The notes under the pieces are model-generated. The model saw only the letters and a program-made list of their open reading frames with translations, was not told where the DNA came from and searched no databases. A DNA stretch of 64,000 nt from Stratiolaelaps scimitus (taxonomy: Eukaryota; Arthropoda; Arachnida; Mesostigmata; Laelapidae), in assembly GCA_019614645.1 (NCBI GenBank), contig JABWDB010000038.1:1674001-1738000 (forward strand). Reading direction: 5' to 3'. A program made the position numbers and the translations under genes. Positions 13,057 through 26,125 of the stretch are shown in pieces. Numbering within the stretch: position 1 is the stretch's first letter; each line of letters starts with the position of its first letter.

Positions 13057-14079
13057 TATAACGTCAACAACTCGGTTTGGCATTTAGCTGGATCTGGTCG
13101 CCGACACCTCCCCAGGTCTCCAACAACGCCTCTCGTAATGCTTCCACGGATGTATACTGTCGATTCGACGCATATACTCATCGGACAAGAATGCCCCAGA
13201 GGTTCTCCATCGGGTTGACATAAGAAGGACAAGCTGGCTACTATAGGGTTTCAATGTCATGCCATCCGAACCAAGCACGTCTACTAGCGCTGACATGATT
13301 TGAAGCGTTATTTTGTTAGAAAACAATTGGCAGTCGGTAAAATCTACTACTAAATGGGAGTAGGTCGTTGGTCAACATCTGCTGATAGTCCTCGCTATTC
13401 ATTCGAGATGAGATGAAAGCGAATCCAAGTTTGCAAAGCTCTCCAACCCACAAAGCAAGCTCCGCCGAACATGTGTTTCGAGAAGTACCGCGATTCTCTA
13501 CGTACATCATGCCAGTAACCGTTAAATCCATCTAGCCTATCCAAATTTAACTTCTTCTCGTCACTGAAGACGATTTGAAACAACATAGTACCTTTTAGAT
13601 AGATGTGCACCCTCAGGATACTATTTAAAAAATGTTGCCCCAACATTCATCAATGTCCAATCTTCGTCCATATTGTTGCGGGCGAAGTTTAGTTGGGCAG
13701 TCATGTAACGTTGTTGAAAACGAGGTCTTGATTTCATTTGTGCCCGTATGATATGCGGATAACGCTTAATAAAGACAATTATTGTCTTTAAAACTGTTGA
13801 CCTATGAACCTGAAGGTATAACCCTTGCCCGATTGGTTCACAACTTATGGCCGAATTCGAGGCCAATCGACAGATATGCATGGTAGTTCGCTGTCTGTGC
13901 TTTCGTGGACGTCCTTTAGACTTATTAGTACCATACATCGACAGACTGCGTAAATAATTTTGCACTACGTGACGATTTCTGCCAATTTCTCTGGCAATTG
14001 GAGCCTGGGTCTTTCCTGCTCGGTATAAAGCAGTAATATCTGCTTTCTCTGCATCAGGAAGGCTCGAAGCGTGTCCCAT
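13057..14079 (-). pseudogene. Tc3-like transposase, frameshifted
   Basis: The N-terminus has the paired HTH pattern of Tc3 transposases (MGHASSLPDAEKADITALY, IAREIGRNRHVVQNYL, MYGTNKSKGRPRK). After an extra segment of about 70 bp, the first catalytic Asp block appears as VFSDEKKLNLDRLDGFNGYW near 13570. SSRMNSEDYQQML follows, and the third catalytic residue block as NPMENLWGILVR, with an internal stop, near 13190. It then reads YTSVEALREALLETWGG to a stop near 13057. Several frame changes and at least one in-frame stop separate these blocks, so the gene is dead although most of its length remains. Confidence 0.85.
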
Positions 14080-14110
14080 GACTGCAGTACAGCCTGAATG
14101 CTCAACACAA

Positions 14111-14347
14111 ACAGGATGAATTCAGCGAGAACACTCGATAACTGAGGGTGCGTTATCCTTTTGCACAGCCGAAAAATGACACATTTCATTGTAGCAAGCT
14201 GTTTGCGCCGTCATATGCGCTGTTCTTTGTGGTGTGTATGTTATTTGACACGCACATTAATCTGATACAGAATAAATGCCTCAAATGTGTATTCTTTGTA
14301 TAGATTTGTTGAAATATAGGGGTGCGTTAAGCTTATGCACAGCACTG
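14111..14347 (-). repeat. Right long TIR of the Tc3-like element
   Basis: This is the inverted partner of 12776-13012. The transposase start codon (minus strand, 14079) lies just inside it, so this arm would carry the promoter. Confidence 0.85.
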
Positions 14348-14349
14348 TA

Positions 14350-15925
14350 TGACATAATCTGCTTTAGAAAGCGTTTTATAGTATATAAACAATGAAAGAA
14401 GAAATGTAGGCGCGAAAATGTAGAGGGAACTTAGACGAATCAAATTAGCTCTACGATATATAAACGTATAAAGAATTCAATAACAGTCTGTAATAATATA
14501 CCCCATTTGATAGGATACATAAAGAACGCTTAAGTAAAGCAGATAGGAATAGTAATAATAGAAAGTCAAAATGAAGAAGTCACCTTTCACAATCCGCGCT
14601 TTCGGCTTTCTATTGGAAGTCCCTGTGTATGTCGAACTTTTAGCTTAAGTCTGTGCGTGCGTAATACAAGTGGAAATTACTTCGAAATGTTATACTACTA
14701 CTAATTGCAATAATATAATACTAATAAGCCTTAATTTCACCGTAAAATGGGTTGCGAAACATGTAGCAGATCAAGCTGTTATAGAAAGGAATAAATTAAA
14801 GAAATACATAAGTGCCAGCTTATCTATGTGGTCAGTCTACATTGAAAGTCTGTAACTCACTTAAATAGATGAGATTTACACAGTTTTTGTGAAAAATACA
14901 AAACATTTCTGTTTGTGGTGTCACCACCGTCGACCTTATGAAATAAAGCTAGAGCTTTCCTTGATCCAGTTGAGCCTTATAAAATTGCCCCTCTAAATAT
15001 AAGGCAAGTAAAAGTGGCTTATAAACTCTTAACTCCATCATGGTTTACTGTCGCCGTATATCAGGCATTCACAAAGTATATACATGCAGTATAAAAAGTA
15101 TGAGTCATGATTATGTTTTGATGACTAGTGCTATAGTTTTCGTGCCGTGACGTTTACCTAAGCACCTTTATATTGAAGTTTATCCGAGCTCACGAACTTT
15201 CTTTTGAACGTAAATATCGCCAGCCCATGGCTCAATTCCCACTGGTTTCATTGTATTACTCTCTATGATAGTTCATTGTCCGCGTTATTTTCTTGTTATA
15301 CGCATAGTATTATAATCATATTGCTCAAGCAACGATAACTTACCACCGTACATATTACTTGAAACATATCCCCTAGATGTGCAAATCGAATGTCATAAAA
15401 TGATATTATATTTTCGCTGTCAGCCTAATGCCGATGCTAGCGTTGTAAACGTTTGTTAAATACATCCTGAGTTCAGGTTGAGTACCCGGTGCTAATTTCT
15501 GTAGCCTCCGGCCATGGTACGAAGGCATCCCTCTATGGAGTTTTTAGATATATATATATATATAGGCAACAACATCACAACATCGTCGCTGTAATTACAA
15601 AGAGCTACGAAAAGACTTTCTGTTCGCACTTCAACAGTTGGTTGATATCTCGAGGCCACTTTTGCCTTATTTCCAAATCCAAAGGAATCCCATGCGATAT
15701 GTCCCTCCGGTGTAGAAATCCGAGACGTTCACCACTGACTCTCCAAAGGATCACATTCAATTAAGTCATCATTCTTATTAATCATAAGTATAAAAACTGA
15801 AATAGACTCGTCAAGACGAGGTTTATCTTGATCCGGAGCAGGCGAACGAATAAACAGAGGATGGATGAACAGATGATGGTTCTCTAGATCTTGATAGGAA
15901 TTCCGGACGCAAATGCTGTCCACTG

Positions 15926-15960
<35 letters not shown>

Positions 15961-16240
15961 ATTTCTTCTCAACCGGCGAAGTAAAACAGCCTAGCACGGC
16001 CCCTATGGATCTTACTGGTTATACAAATGAATATACGACTCATTTAATAACAGAGGAAAAAATATTTCGTAAGATACAATCATTACCTATGAAATGTAGT
16101 TTTACACCAGACTCATCTTTTTTTTCGTTTTAAATCCCATCCTGTGGACAGGGGTGACCACAGATGTTTTAAAATACTCTGGTACAACGCCCTCTTCATA
16201 GGATCTACAGTACATTAAGATATAGGGTTGGGATATGATT
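14350..16240. other. Intron 1 sequence, nothing recognised
   Basis: AT-rich, with short ORFs only. It includes a (TA)n tract at 15928-15958 and a shorter one near 15550. Confidence 0.5.
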
Positions 16241-16269
16241 CTCCCAGCTATTTTTTAAAAAAAGAGGAT

Positions 16270-17240
16270 TAGTAGGTAGGGTGCTTGCCCCTCCTCTGGG
16301 GTGACCTAACTGTTTGCGGCCCATCTTATTATCTATTTTCATCTTAGATATACAAATACTATACCGCAGTTTATAATCCATAAACTTTACGCAGATGATC
16401 TCAAGCTTTATGGCCGGTCCAAAAATCGAAAGCGAAAGACGTGATCTACAGACAGCCGTTGATGAGATCTCAAGGTGGTGCTCTAATTTTGACATGATAG
16501 TATCTATCCCTAAATGTGCTACAATGTGTCTCACAGACCCTCACCTATATACTCTTAACGAACAACCCATAGCAATTGTGAAGCGTATGAATGAGCTGGG
16601 CGTTATGGTCTCACTGAACTTGGACTTTAGCCTGCACAATGCACAAGTCACTCAGTCCGCAACGATAGTTTGTAACACACTTTCTCACTGTTTTGTTGTG
16701 AAAAATCCGGAATTTTGTATGCAGCTCCATAAGAACTTAGTTATACCCAAATTTACATACTGTTGTGAAGTCTGGCCATCATATCTTAAAATACATTTAG
16801 ACGCTATGGAGCGAGTTCAATTAAAGTCCTTAACACGCCTCTCGCTTAGATGTGGCATCAACCGCTCGGCCTTTAGCTTACCTCCTATTACGGACCTACA
16901 CAAAAGTGCAGATATGCAATTTTACAAAAGGCTACTATCCTCAAACACGTAAATGAGTAAATGTTTACTGATTTATTTAAGGAACTGCATACAATGCTTA
17001 AGTTCTCATATATCTCATGCAACGAGATTCGAACCTGCGGTCTCTTGCTTTTTACAGCCAGAGACTGAGTCGTCCCAGCCTCCGCGCTGATGTATTATAA
17101 ATATTTTAACGTCAGACAAAACAATCTGCGAAGTGGACAAACTGTGTCAACCAGTTCAAATAGACAGAAGCAAAAGAGTCAACAATATGTTTTCTGTTCG
17201 AGCCACGCGAATACTCCGAGACATGAATCGTTATACTATG
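16270..17240 (+). pseudogene. CR1/Jockey-like reverse transcriptase relic, split by a SINE-like repeat
   Basis: A worn PQGSVLGP-like block (with an in-frame stop) lies near 16290-16340. The catalytic YADD is at 16388-16399 (KLYADDLKLYG). A frame shift then leads to an open stretch, 16395-16952, with the family's post-catalytic motifs (WCSNFDMIVSIPKC, ELGVMVSLNLDF, LHKNLVIPKFTYC, LDAMERVQ). The ORF is interrupted at about 16950 by a 135-bp tRNA-like repeat and resumes at about 17095 with KYFNVRQNNLRSGQTV. It is clearly the same family as the better-preserved minus-strand copy at 21263-22135. The 5' part (endonuclease, RT fingers) is missing. Confidence 0.85.
16956..17090 (-). repeat. tRNA-derived SINE-like repeat, copy A
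   Basis: On the minus strand this contains a B-box (GGTTCGAATCT at 17025-17035) preceded by an anticodon-arm-like stem and a D-arm-like stretch. It is followed by a unique body and a short tandem ATTTAC-type tail. It aligns along its whole length with 32516-32655. It sits inside the coding frame of the RT relic, so it inserted after that LINE. I could not fix a target-site duplication. Confidence 0.7.
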
Positions 17241-20200
17241 CACTGGCATTATTTCGTAAACCAAATGTATACTTTCCCTTTTCTAATTAAGGTGTTTTTG
17301 GAAAATTGAAATTGGAAAGATATTGAAAAAATAACGCTACCTAATTATAAATGTTTACTTAAGATGGGGGTGCATTGCATTCAATTGATATGTATTATAG
17401 TATTTATTCTGGCCAATTTCTTTCGGGTGGCCGACAAACAAATGCAATTACTACAATCTACATATGTAGCGCGAACGTCTTCACTGATTGCTAACGAAAT
17501 TCAGAATCAAACCTGTTGCATAAACGGTGCGCCCGTATTGCTCAATGTTGACACTAAAGGAAAAGCTATATTAGGGCAGCACCACTAATGCAGTTCTGAA
17601 CAAGCAGCAAAGCTCACAAAGGGCATATAGTTCTACTATCTGTTAAGTATATAATAGTAAGGCTAGGTTACTCTATGTTGTTGCTGTTGCTGCTGCTGCA
17701 CTCAGTTGACTAGCCTCCTCGGGGTAAAGCACCCTTTGTGTTCGGGACAAAGCGTACGAGGCAAAACAGCAAAAGGTGGATTTATCGCTTCTATCTCGAC
17801 GTCATACGATGAGCAATGACCACACAACAAAACAGAAATCGCAAAGGCTGAAAGCGGCAGCGGCATTTGAGGGTTAAGCCACACCGAAAGCTAACTACGA
17901 CATACGACAAAGATGGGTTTATGCTGGAATTTCTGTTTGACCAAAGAGCACTATTATAATGCATCAACGCCAGTTGAATTTAACTAACGATTTCATCTAT
18001 TGACAGAGGAGATTAGCGAAGTTAAAGACGACGTTTGACCTAATTTCCCTTGGCTTTCATCTGGGTGTCCATTGTTCAACCCAGTTTATCCTGGGGTAAT
18101 CTGGGGCGTCCGGTTGACCATCGTGGAGTGAATTGCTTAACCAAATTCAGAAATTTCTTTCCTTACGGATCGTATGATACAAACAGATAACAGATGTACT
18201 TATGTTAAGGACATCTCTGTGACAGTGCATAGAAACTTTTGGCGAAAACCGCACGACTGGGATTATGCGAGGATATGATCTGAAGAAAAGAGTGAAAAGG
18301 TCACACAACCGTAAGGAGGGTTTCCTGATTTCAGGGACATCTTATATATCGTAACGAACGAGTAATAATATATATCACTTAGCGGTATATGCGTGATTCA
18401 ATCGACGACAAGACCGAGTTTCGGCTCGAAGGGATTTCGGATGACTCCGGTGGCATGGTGAATTCGTATGCGCATTACAACCGGAGGCAACGTAGGTGCA
18501 TGAGAATACGAGTCTCAATGAACTCTTATATTTCCTTCGCGCGTACTAACTACAACGAGGTAGTTCCTGCAGCCATCGTACGGTCAGGAGTCTGGATGAG
18601 ATGATTTGGCAAAGGCATCTCAGCGAGCGATAACTGTGTTGTAACTATAATAAACCAATTTGGCTCAACGAGAAGTCGTCAAGCGGCAGTACACTGTATT
18701 ACAAATGTGTGTTCATCAATTCGAGTACGTTAGGAGAAAATAGAGGTTACACGCATCGATCAAATACCGGGTGTGTGCTTATCTACAGAATATTAGGTAA
18801 ATACATTTTGTCTCGTCTAAACGTGCGAGACACACATAATTCCTCATTATGTGTTACAACGAGACATATGATGTATATACGAAAATATACAGGTTCATAG
18901 AGAGAATAATCTCGATTACTGTCTGCATCCTCACATGCTCTAGTTATTGAGTGCTTAACAATGAGTTTTTCGGCGACGACCTTCGATGGTGGAATCATAC
19001 TGATCATGCAAAAAAGCATCGAATATATCATATGTGAGAAGCAGAACAGTTGTCTATGTTTCGAAGATATTAATTTTGGTTTAGGCTGCATTTACCAAAT
19101 TACAACTGTGTATGCACGAGGTTGGTGCGCCATTTAACTAAAAATGATAAATAATATTACAGAATTCATTGTGGATGATTCGCTCGATCATTACTGATGT
19201 TAATGCGCAAGTATTTTATAATCCTTTCGAATATCAAACGATTATAAATTGCAGCTGTCAGTGTATAAATAAATGGTATTCTAAATATCGGCCCCTTTTA
19301 AGGTACAAAAGACTTGCCATAATGGAGCCACCCCCTCCGAGAGGCCTATTCAAGTAGTAGTAGCAGCAGGGGTGGGGGGGGGGTCGTAAACACGGCTATA
19401 ATTTAGCACTTTGGCTGCATGACAAACGTCTACATGGTCCATTATATAGATTGCTGCTATTACGAGTCATACTCCCATATTTCTATATTTAACAATAATG
19501 CCCAGTGGCAATACGCCAGTGGGCTAAGACGGATGAAATCATTACAATGTGCGACAAAGACTTCGCAAAATCAACACCTGATATGACTATGTGGGTGTTT
19601 TAAAAACCCAACAACAAATATATGATATCCTGTCTCATCTCCTATAAACTCAAAGAAGCACACAATCATTAACTCGGTTACCTTATTCTCGTTCTATGTA
19701 TGTATGCCCGCTGTTGTAACAACGACGGGCGGATCCATCTAAGCAAACTAAACCACTCGGATTTGGCTGATCATTGGTTATGGATAGCTAACGCCGCCAT
19801 TAGTACCCGTGTAATGGGATTAGTGTCTCAAAGGAGTAATTGCAGCAAATGGTATTATTATATAATAGAATTTCGACTAAACTTTCCTATTTTGGCAGAG
19901 GCGCGATTCCAAAACAGTTCACACTTAAATCTGGTGTTGTCAGCATCCCAAAATGTACTGCCAGGTTGCTTTTCTTCAAACATTTTGTTGTTGCTTTCTC
20001 AAAGTTGGAGGCCCTTTAAATAACATTTCGTTCATGCTGTGTTGAAGTTCTTGACGCGCGCGCTTTTCGCTGCCAGAATCCTGCAGGTCACAGATGATAC
20101 TTTCCAGAAACTTATTATTCCTAGAAAATTGAAGCCACTTCAATTTGAATTTTCAAAGCCTGATGCCTTGCGGTGCGCATAAACCAGAGCACCACCTAAG

Positions 20201-21162
20201 TTCCATGTATGTATTATACGACGGTTTGAATAAGGGGTGCGTCCCACTTTTTTTTACTTTTAAAAAAGTAGACAAATAGGTAGGCTTATATGTGCTGTTT
20301 TTTAGGAAGCCTCTGGCAGCTTTGGCTCAGTCTTCAAGAGAAGTAAATACGGTTCTTTTCGGTTGCTCCAACATTATTGCTGTGCCATTGAAATCTAATA
20401 TAGGAGGTTTGGCAATGTGATGTGCTGAACATTCCACATATTCTTAAAATTAGGCGTGCGTTTACTGCCACGGATTATCATTATTATTATGTGTAATCTG
20501 AATGTTATGTTTGATCCCGTCCTTTATCATCATATGTAGGTACGCCTTTCTGAGAGATGACTAAGTAAATTTTCCGGGCGGACTCATAACCAACATTTAA
20601 CCTCCACGGAGCCACTTTCAGATTGCTTCAAAAAATGGACCCCTTGAATACAGATGTGCGACGGTAGTGATCAAATCTGTGCACGTACAACACTTCTCTA
20701 AGTACATTAGCACACGAATTCACCACGCCACCGAGAGGCCACCGTGATATGAAACAAATATTAATATAAAATAGTAACATTTGATGAAAATTGTAACAGT
20801 AAAGGCAACCATATTCAATATCTATCTGATTGTACATCATTGTTGTATATCGAAAAGCGGCTTCACGAAAAAATTAATTCTAAGGTAAATAATCATGAAG
20901 ATTCATCATAGCCAGTGTTTGTCAATTATTGAACAAAAATTTAAGGTCCTCCTCGGTAATCTCTGTTTTCCAGTGGGGGTTGATTTTGCTTGGAACAATG
21001 GTAGTTATCCCTCACATAGATACACCATTCTCGTATTCAGCTAAATTTCATAGGACTTATCGTTTTCGAGCTATTCGAAAGAAAATCGATTTCAGCCAAA
21101 AAATAAAAGTGTGTATTTCGAGAGCAACGCATTTGCGACAACAATCCCGTCACACAAACTTT
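17241..21162. other. Intron 1 sequence, nothing recognised
   Basis: Only short ORFs are present. A 74-codon ORF at 17364 starts with a hydrophobic segment but has no splice or homology support. A G-rich run lies near 19371-19384 and a short inverted repeat near 19501-19525. Confidence 0.45.
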
Positions 21163-22150
21163 TACAATACAATACAATACAAATACACCTTTATTAACCA
21201 AAAGGGGGTGGTACAGAGATTATTAAAGAAATTACATAAATTGGTAGAGCGAAGTGAATTTTTTACAATTGTGGTAATGGCAGATGTCCACTTCCTGAGT
21301 CTCGTAGGAGACGTGCGACTCTCCAGGAGAACAAATGATTTAGCTTTTCGGTGCGTGCTACTGACGCAGTGCGCACTGTACGTCCACTGCGCAGCGGGTT
21401 TGGACGAAATTCGACGAAATGTTTGACAGAACTATTTGGTCTTAGTCGCTGAAACAAGCGTAGGTCCGCAGTATCTAATATGGTCATTAGGGAGGGAAGC
21501 TTCACCACTTCCTTCGGAACATCACAACGCAGACTGACTCTTCGGATGAACTTCGATTGCACCCTTTCAAGCGCTAGGATATGTTTTTTGAGATAGGGCC
21601 TCCAAACTGGAGAGCAGTAAAGAAATTTTGGAATGACAAGGCTCTTATAGAGCGCAAGATAGAAATCGACATTTTTGATAATAAAACATCTAAAAATTGT
21701 GTTACATATTAATGAGGCAGACCGAACTACCTCTGTCACATGCAGATCAAAAACAAGGGAGGAAGTCACTATGACACCCAGATCCCGCATGGAGCTTTCA
21801 CATTTGATAACATCACCATTGATCGTGTATTCATTTTTGTAAGTAGAGGTGCACAGAACTGCACATTTCGGAATGGAGATCAGCATGTCGTTCTTACAAT
21901 ACCACTGTTCAACAGTGGTAATGGCTGATTGAAGGAGGAGTCTGTCCTCAGCACTCCGCACTGGTGCATACAATTTCAAATCATCAGCATAGAACTTGTG
22001 TTTTACACCGCTTGGAAAACTATTTTTAAGATCTAACACAAAGATACAGAATAAAAGCGGGCCCACGCACGAACCCTGAGGTAACTCTGGCAATACTTTC
22101 GATATCAGATTCCCATTTAAATAATTCACTCGCAACAGCTTTGCGTAATG
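21163..22150 (-). mobile_element. 5'-truncated CR1/Jockey-like LINE
   Basis: This is the 3' portion of a non-LTR retrotransposon on the minus strand. It has the RT C-terminal half, a short 3' UTR with AATAAA (minus strand, 21190-21195) and a 3' end of tandem ATTGT units (21166-21182), the style of tail seen in CR1/L2 LINEs in place of poly(A). Similarity ends at about 22150, as expected of an incomplete reverse transcript. Confidence 0.8.
21263..22135 (-). CDS. Partial reverse transcriptase, C-terminal half, open frame
   Basis: A 290-codon open frame without an authentic start (it opens on TTG, inside the domain). PQGSCVGPLLF at residues 19-29 is RT block 4. FYADDLKLYA, with catalytic YADD at residues 49-52, is block 5. 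RDLGVIV, LYKSLVIPKFLYC and LERVQSKFIRRVSLRC are typical of the post-catalytic region of CR1/Jockey ORF2. It ends at a normal stop about 100 bp before the LINE 3' end. The endonuclease and first RT blocks are missing, so it cannot function alone. The uninterrupted frame suggests a fairly recent insertion compared with the related relic at 16.3 kb. Confidence 0.85.
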   Translation of the reverse strand: MRVNYLNGNLISKVLPELPQGSCVGPLLFCIFVLDLKNSFPSGVKHKFYADDLKLYAPVRSAEDRLLLQSAITTVEQWYCKNDMLISIPKCAVLCTSTYKNEYTINGDVIKCESSMRDLGVIVTSSLVFDLHVTEVVRSASLICNTIFRCFIIKNVDFYLALYKSLVIPKFLYCSPVWRPYLKKHILALERVQSKFIRRVSLRCDVPKEVVKLPSLMTILDTADLRLFQRLRPNSSVKHFVEFRPNPLRSGRTVRTASVARTEKLNHLFSWRVARLLRDSGSGHLPLPQL

Positions 22151-25100
22151 GTCGGAGGCAATTGCACCAGGCGATGGTGGGAACTGGACTCACCACTTAT
22201 GTGCCTCAACGGCAGACGGCAGTATTTTTTTAAATCAGAAGTTAGTATTTACTTATTTCTTATTTATTTACACAATACATGCTGGTGTTGTGGTCAACCA
22301 ATCTAATGGGCGGTTCGCTGGTACTGTTTAGCGAATGCATCCAGCCCCAGAAGCCCCGGAACTTCTAAACAAACGCGACATGCACCAGCCCCATCCCTTT
22401 TTTTACGTTATTTTGACATCTGCTTCACTTGGTTAGATCCCAAATAAAGATCCTATCCACTACGAATCGTATGCTCCTGTACCTTTCAGCTATTTAAGCA
22501 ATGAAAAACTCGAGTAACTAAATACGAATTTCGTTACTTCCACTTAAGGACCATGTATGCATGAGAGCTAATCCGCATTTTTGTAGAAGTAGGAACAGAC
22601 AAATTTTGGGTCTTAAGAATGCAACAAAAAATTTACGAATGAAGAACAATTATAGATCAGGTTTGTTACACTTTGCAGATATTCCAAAGATTTTTTTTCT
22701 TAGAAATATGACCGTGTTAACATCTCTAACTATTTTCGCGTTTGCACCATTTTCGTTTATAGAGAAGCCAAAAATTTCGCCGAAAAGACAACTAACTTAG
22801 CTCAAACAGAAGCGATATCGGAGACATCAGCAGTGAGAGCTATATAGCAACAGATCCACTTAGTTGACCTCGTTAGAGCAGTGGGAGATAAGTTATTTCG
22901 TTTGACAAACGCAGCTGTGGTGTCCTCTGAGGGAACTCCCTTAATACAGTTGTCCCCACTGCAACAATTTACAATTTACGGCTGCGCGACAATTTACGAC
23001 TGAAGAACCAGCAAAGGGTGGATCGAGAATCGTGTCCGCGTCTTGCCCGTCCGGCGCCTGTTTTAGTTCCAGAAAAACGTTTACACTGGACACTCAACTG
23101 TCCGGTGTCGCCTTTCAAATCGTAAACGTCGACGACGAGCCGGCTTGAGAGCTTAGAGCTATTCTGTTGCTGATATTCTGAGCCAGTTATTGAACGGTAC
23201 AGGGTCACATCAATTATATGATACTCGCGTTTCTAACGTTTAGACCTATGTGAAATGGAGTTTTGTTTGGATATTTGCTTGTAATTTATACATTTTGGCG
23301 ATTCCGGTTGGGACTCTAATTAATCTCTATATCGAACAAAGTGTTTTCCCTTATTCACTTGAGGTGTATCGTATTGTATCTACACGACCAATTGCTATTC
23401 CCTCCCCTTATGGAAAAATTGTTAAGAGAAGCCTCCAGGATCAGCCGGAAAAATACTTGGCAGAGTTTAATGTTTTTTCCCGGAGTCAATATGGTTTCCA
23501 CAAACACTGTAATACTAAGGTCCTCATCTTCCGAATATCCACCGGTCGAATTACTTATATCGACATTTCATTCACCGGAAATTCAGGCCTGAGCTCAATT
23601 ATATGCTATGGTTGTCGTTGTTTTGGATAAGAGGTCAGAGTTTATTTGACCCCTTTGCACGAGGTTGTAGTTCACTGTCACTACCATACCATACGGGATA
23701 AGGTACCAAAGAACGTTTTTATAGAAAAATCCTCTGGCCCACAGCACGAATCTGACTCTGGGCAGCAAATAGATTGACCCAAGGTAGGCTACGGACTGAA
23801 CCATCCCATCGGCTTCCAAGGACAAGGATGACTTCATCTCCATCCTCTTGACTCCATCTTCATCTCTATCTCTTAGTCTAAACTGCCTTTCAACAAATGG
23901 GTCCAATTCAACATTTATATACTTTATCCTCCCTTATTTTCTCCCAGGGCAACACATATTGGACGTGTTGCTCTTAATATCCTTGATGAACCTATCACCA
24001 GTCGATGAGTGCCCGTTGTCCTGATGTAATCCTTAACGACAGGTTCAGCGGTGTCGAAGTGAGCTATTGCTGACATTGGTAAAGTCAGGAAGATGCTTCA
24101 GCCCAAATCTTGTGGTTGATTGTACCTGGCATATTTTAAATCGAGATTGTCCTATGGTCTTGAATACTTGGGGTTGAATAATGCCAACCACATTACTTCC
24201 ATCCCCATAGTGCAGCAATTGGCCTTTGTCGTTGATCATTTTAAAGAATCGAGCCTAAGCCGCAAAGATCTTTGGAGTGCGGCTTACAGGTTCTTCTAAC
24301 CCGTTATTCATCTCGTCCAACATTTTTTTCGTATCATTGCATATCAAACTTTGCATTTCGTATTTCGATTTACAAACTCATTTTCGGTTTCGTCCTAATA
24401 TCTGTACGAGAATGGAGTCTAGAATTAATACATGTGGTGGATTTGTGGAGGGACGCGGCCACCGTTACTTCCTCTCTATAATATACATTATAAAAAAATT
24501 GGCATAACGATGTCTAAAGATTAGAAACATGTAATTGCAAGATGGTAACAAATAGAAAACACTCGCTGAATATTTTCGAAGCTGACTTTGTTCAGCAACG
24601 TCGCATTAGCATACAGCTTCTTAAACTCAAGGTAGTGCCTATGATAGGAAATTGGCTAATCTTGTTCTCCTCAAAGATCGCAGCCACTTATCGAAGACTA
24701 ACCTCAATCGCTTTGCTTCAACGGATTTTTAGCTCAAATGAGAAGCCCAGTTGCTACAGAAGTAGTGCCTAATACGGGCAACCGCCATAGTGAGAGATTT
24801 AATATAGCACGTGCATACGGAGACGAGATCATGAAAGCGGAACTGTTGTTAGAATGAGGCGGGGCTCAAACGCATCCAAAACGGATTATCGCTCAGCATA
24901 TTGTCGTTGGTTAGGTGAATACCTTCTGAGGTAATATTGAAGTATTAGGAGGAGAACTTGCAACCACAAGTCTATAATCATATTATAGTGATGTAAAATC
25001 CTGATGCAAAGTTTATGTTTATGAAAAGAACTGCAGTTTTTTTATAACGCTTAAATCATACTACAAGTCGTGTAGTGAAACCCTCCAATCAGTCTAAATT

Positions 25101-26082
25101 GTTTGATGACTGTTTTATATCTGTCTGGAAAAGTACCAGAGGATTTGCTAGCGCAATCGCAATCGCTTTTACGCACGACAGCCATGAACAAGTGGTTTAA
25201 GGTCCCAAAAAATGTTTTAAAAGTAGATATATGATAAGAATGATAAGTATGTGCTGTTGATATTATAAAAAACGTGATATTAGACAGCTATTATTTCAGC
25301 TAGGATCTGAACTAAATAATTGCGTTGGAACAGCATACGATTACGGGGGCGTGCAGACGTTCGGTCAAATGAGATTTCTATGCACGTTCGTACAGCTGAT
25401 GCGCCTCGTCGATCTGGCCCTGCCGCGATGATCTAATTAAAATGATAATCTACCACATATGGACAAATATGGAGGGTTTTGTTACATTCGAAAATGTGCA
25501 CGACAAAATGGGGACGCTAAGCGAAGTTCAATCGTTCTCACTCTGTAGTTTTCTGTCAATACGCATTTGGACAATTTCGCCTGTGGTCATACGAAAAAGA
25601 GAGAGAAGGACTCTATTCTCGTTGTTTTTGTCCACGTTGCTATCTAAATGTGTGTCTACACATACAGCAGTGAAAACAAAAATGTTCATGTGAGGTTACC
25701 GTCGAAACAGTCAAACTGTGGTTAGTCTCCCATAGGGTTTAATAACGGTTCGGACAGCCTGCATATACACCTAGTTTAAGAAACACGAGCGATGAGACCC
25801 TGCGCAATTTTTTTTCGAACTGATAACAGGGCAGTAAAGAAACTCACCAGCCTCCAATCAGCACTATTCAGTTTCTTGATTTAATTAGCCTTAGTGTAGT
25901 AAAACCAATTCAACCGTGATCGATCGGATCGGTGCTAGTATTTATCTTTACGAACTCTGCGGTGTGTGACATATTTGGGGTCACTACAAATATACAACCT
26001 TTGAGTAGTATATTTTGTCGTTTATATTTTCATAATCTCGTTTCGTCACAATAGTCGCACAATCATTATTTTGATTGATGTC

Positions 26083-26125
<43 letters not shown>

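Larger units (their letters stand above)
12776..14347 (-). mobile_element. Tc3-like DNA transposon with long terminal inverted repeats
   Basis: The element is 1572 bp, flanked by TA at 12774-12775 and 14348-14349. Both ends start CAGTGCTGTGCATAAGCTTA. The inverted repeats extend about 235 bp (12776-13012 and 14111-14347) with few differences. Long TIRs of this kind are known in the Tc3 branch of Tc1/mariner elements. The left TA abuts the TA of the neighbouring mariner, so the two elements sit back to back on a TATA site. The transposase is on the minus strand and broken. Confidence 0.9.

Noticed and set aside
24045..24239. 64-codon minus-strand ORF
   Set aside because: No homology recognised, no splice signals, size within chance.
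5346..25739. Shared 16-mer AGTCTCCCATAGGGTT at 5346 and 25724
   Set aside because: One shared 16-mer is near the number expected by chance in 64 kb, and the flanks do not align.
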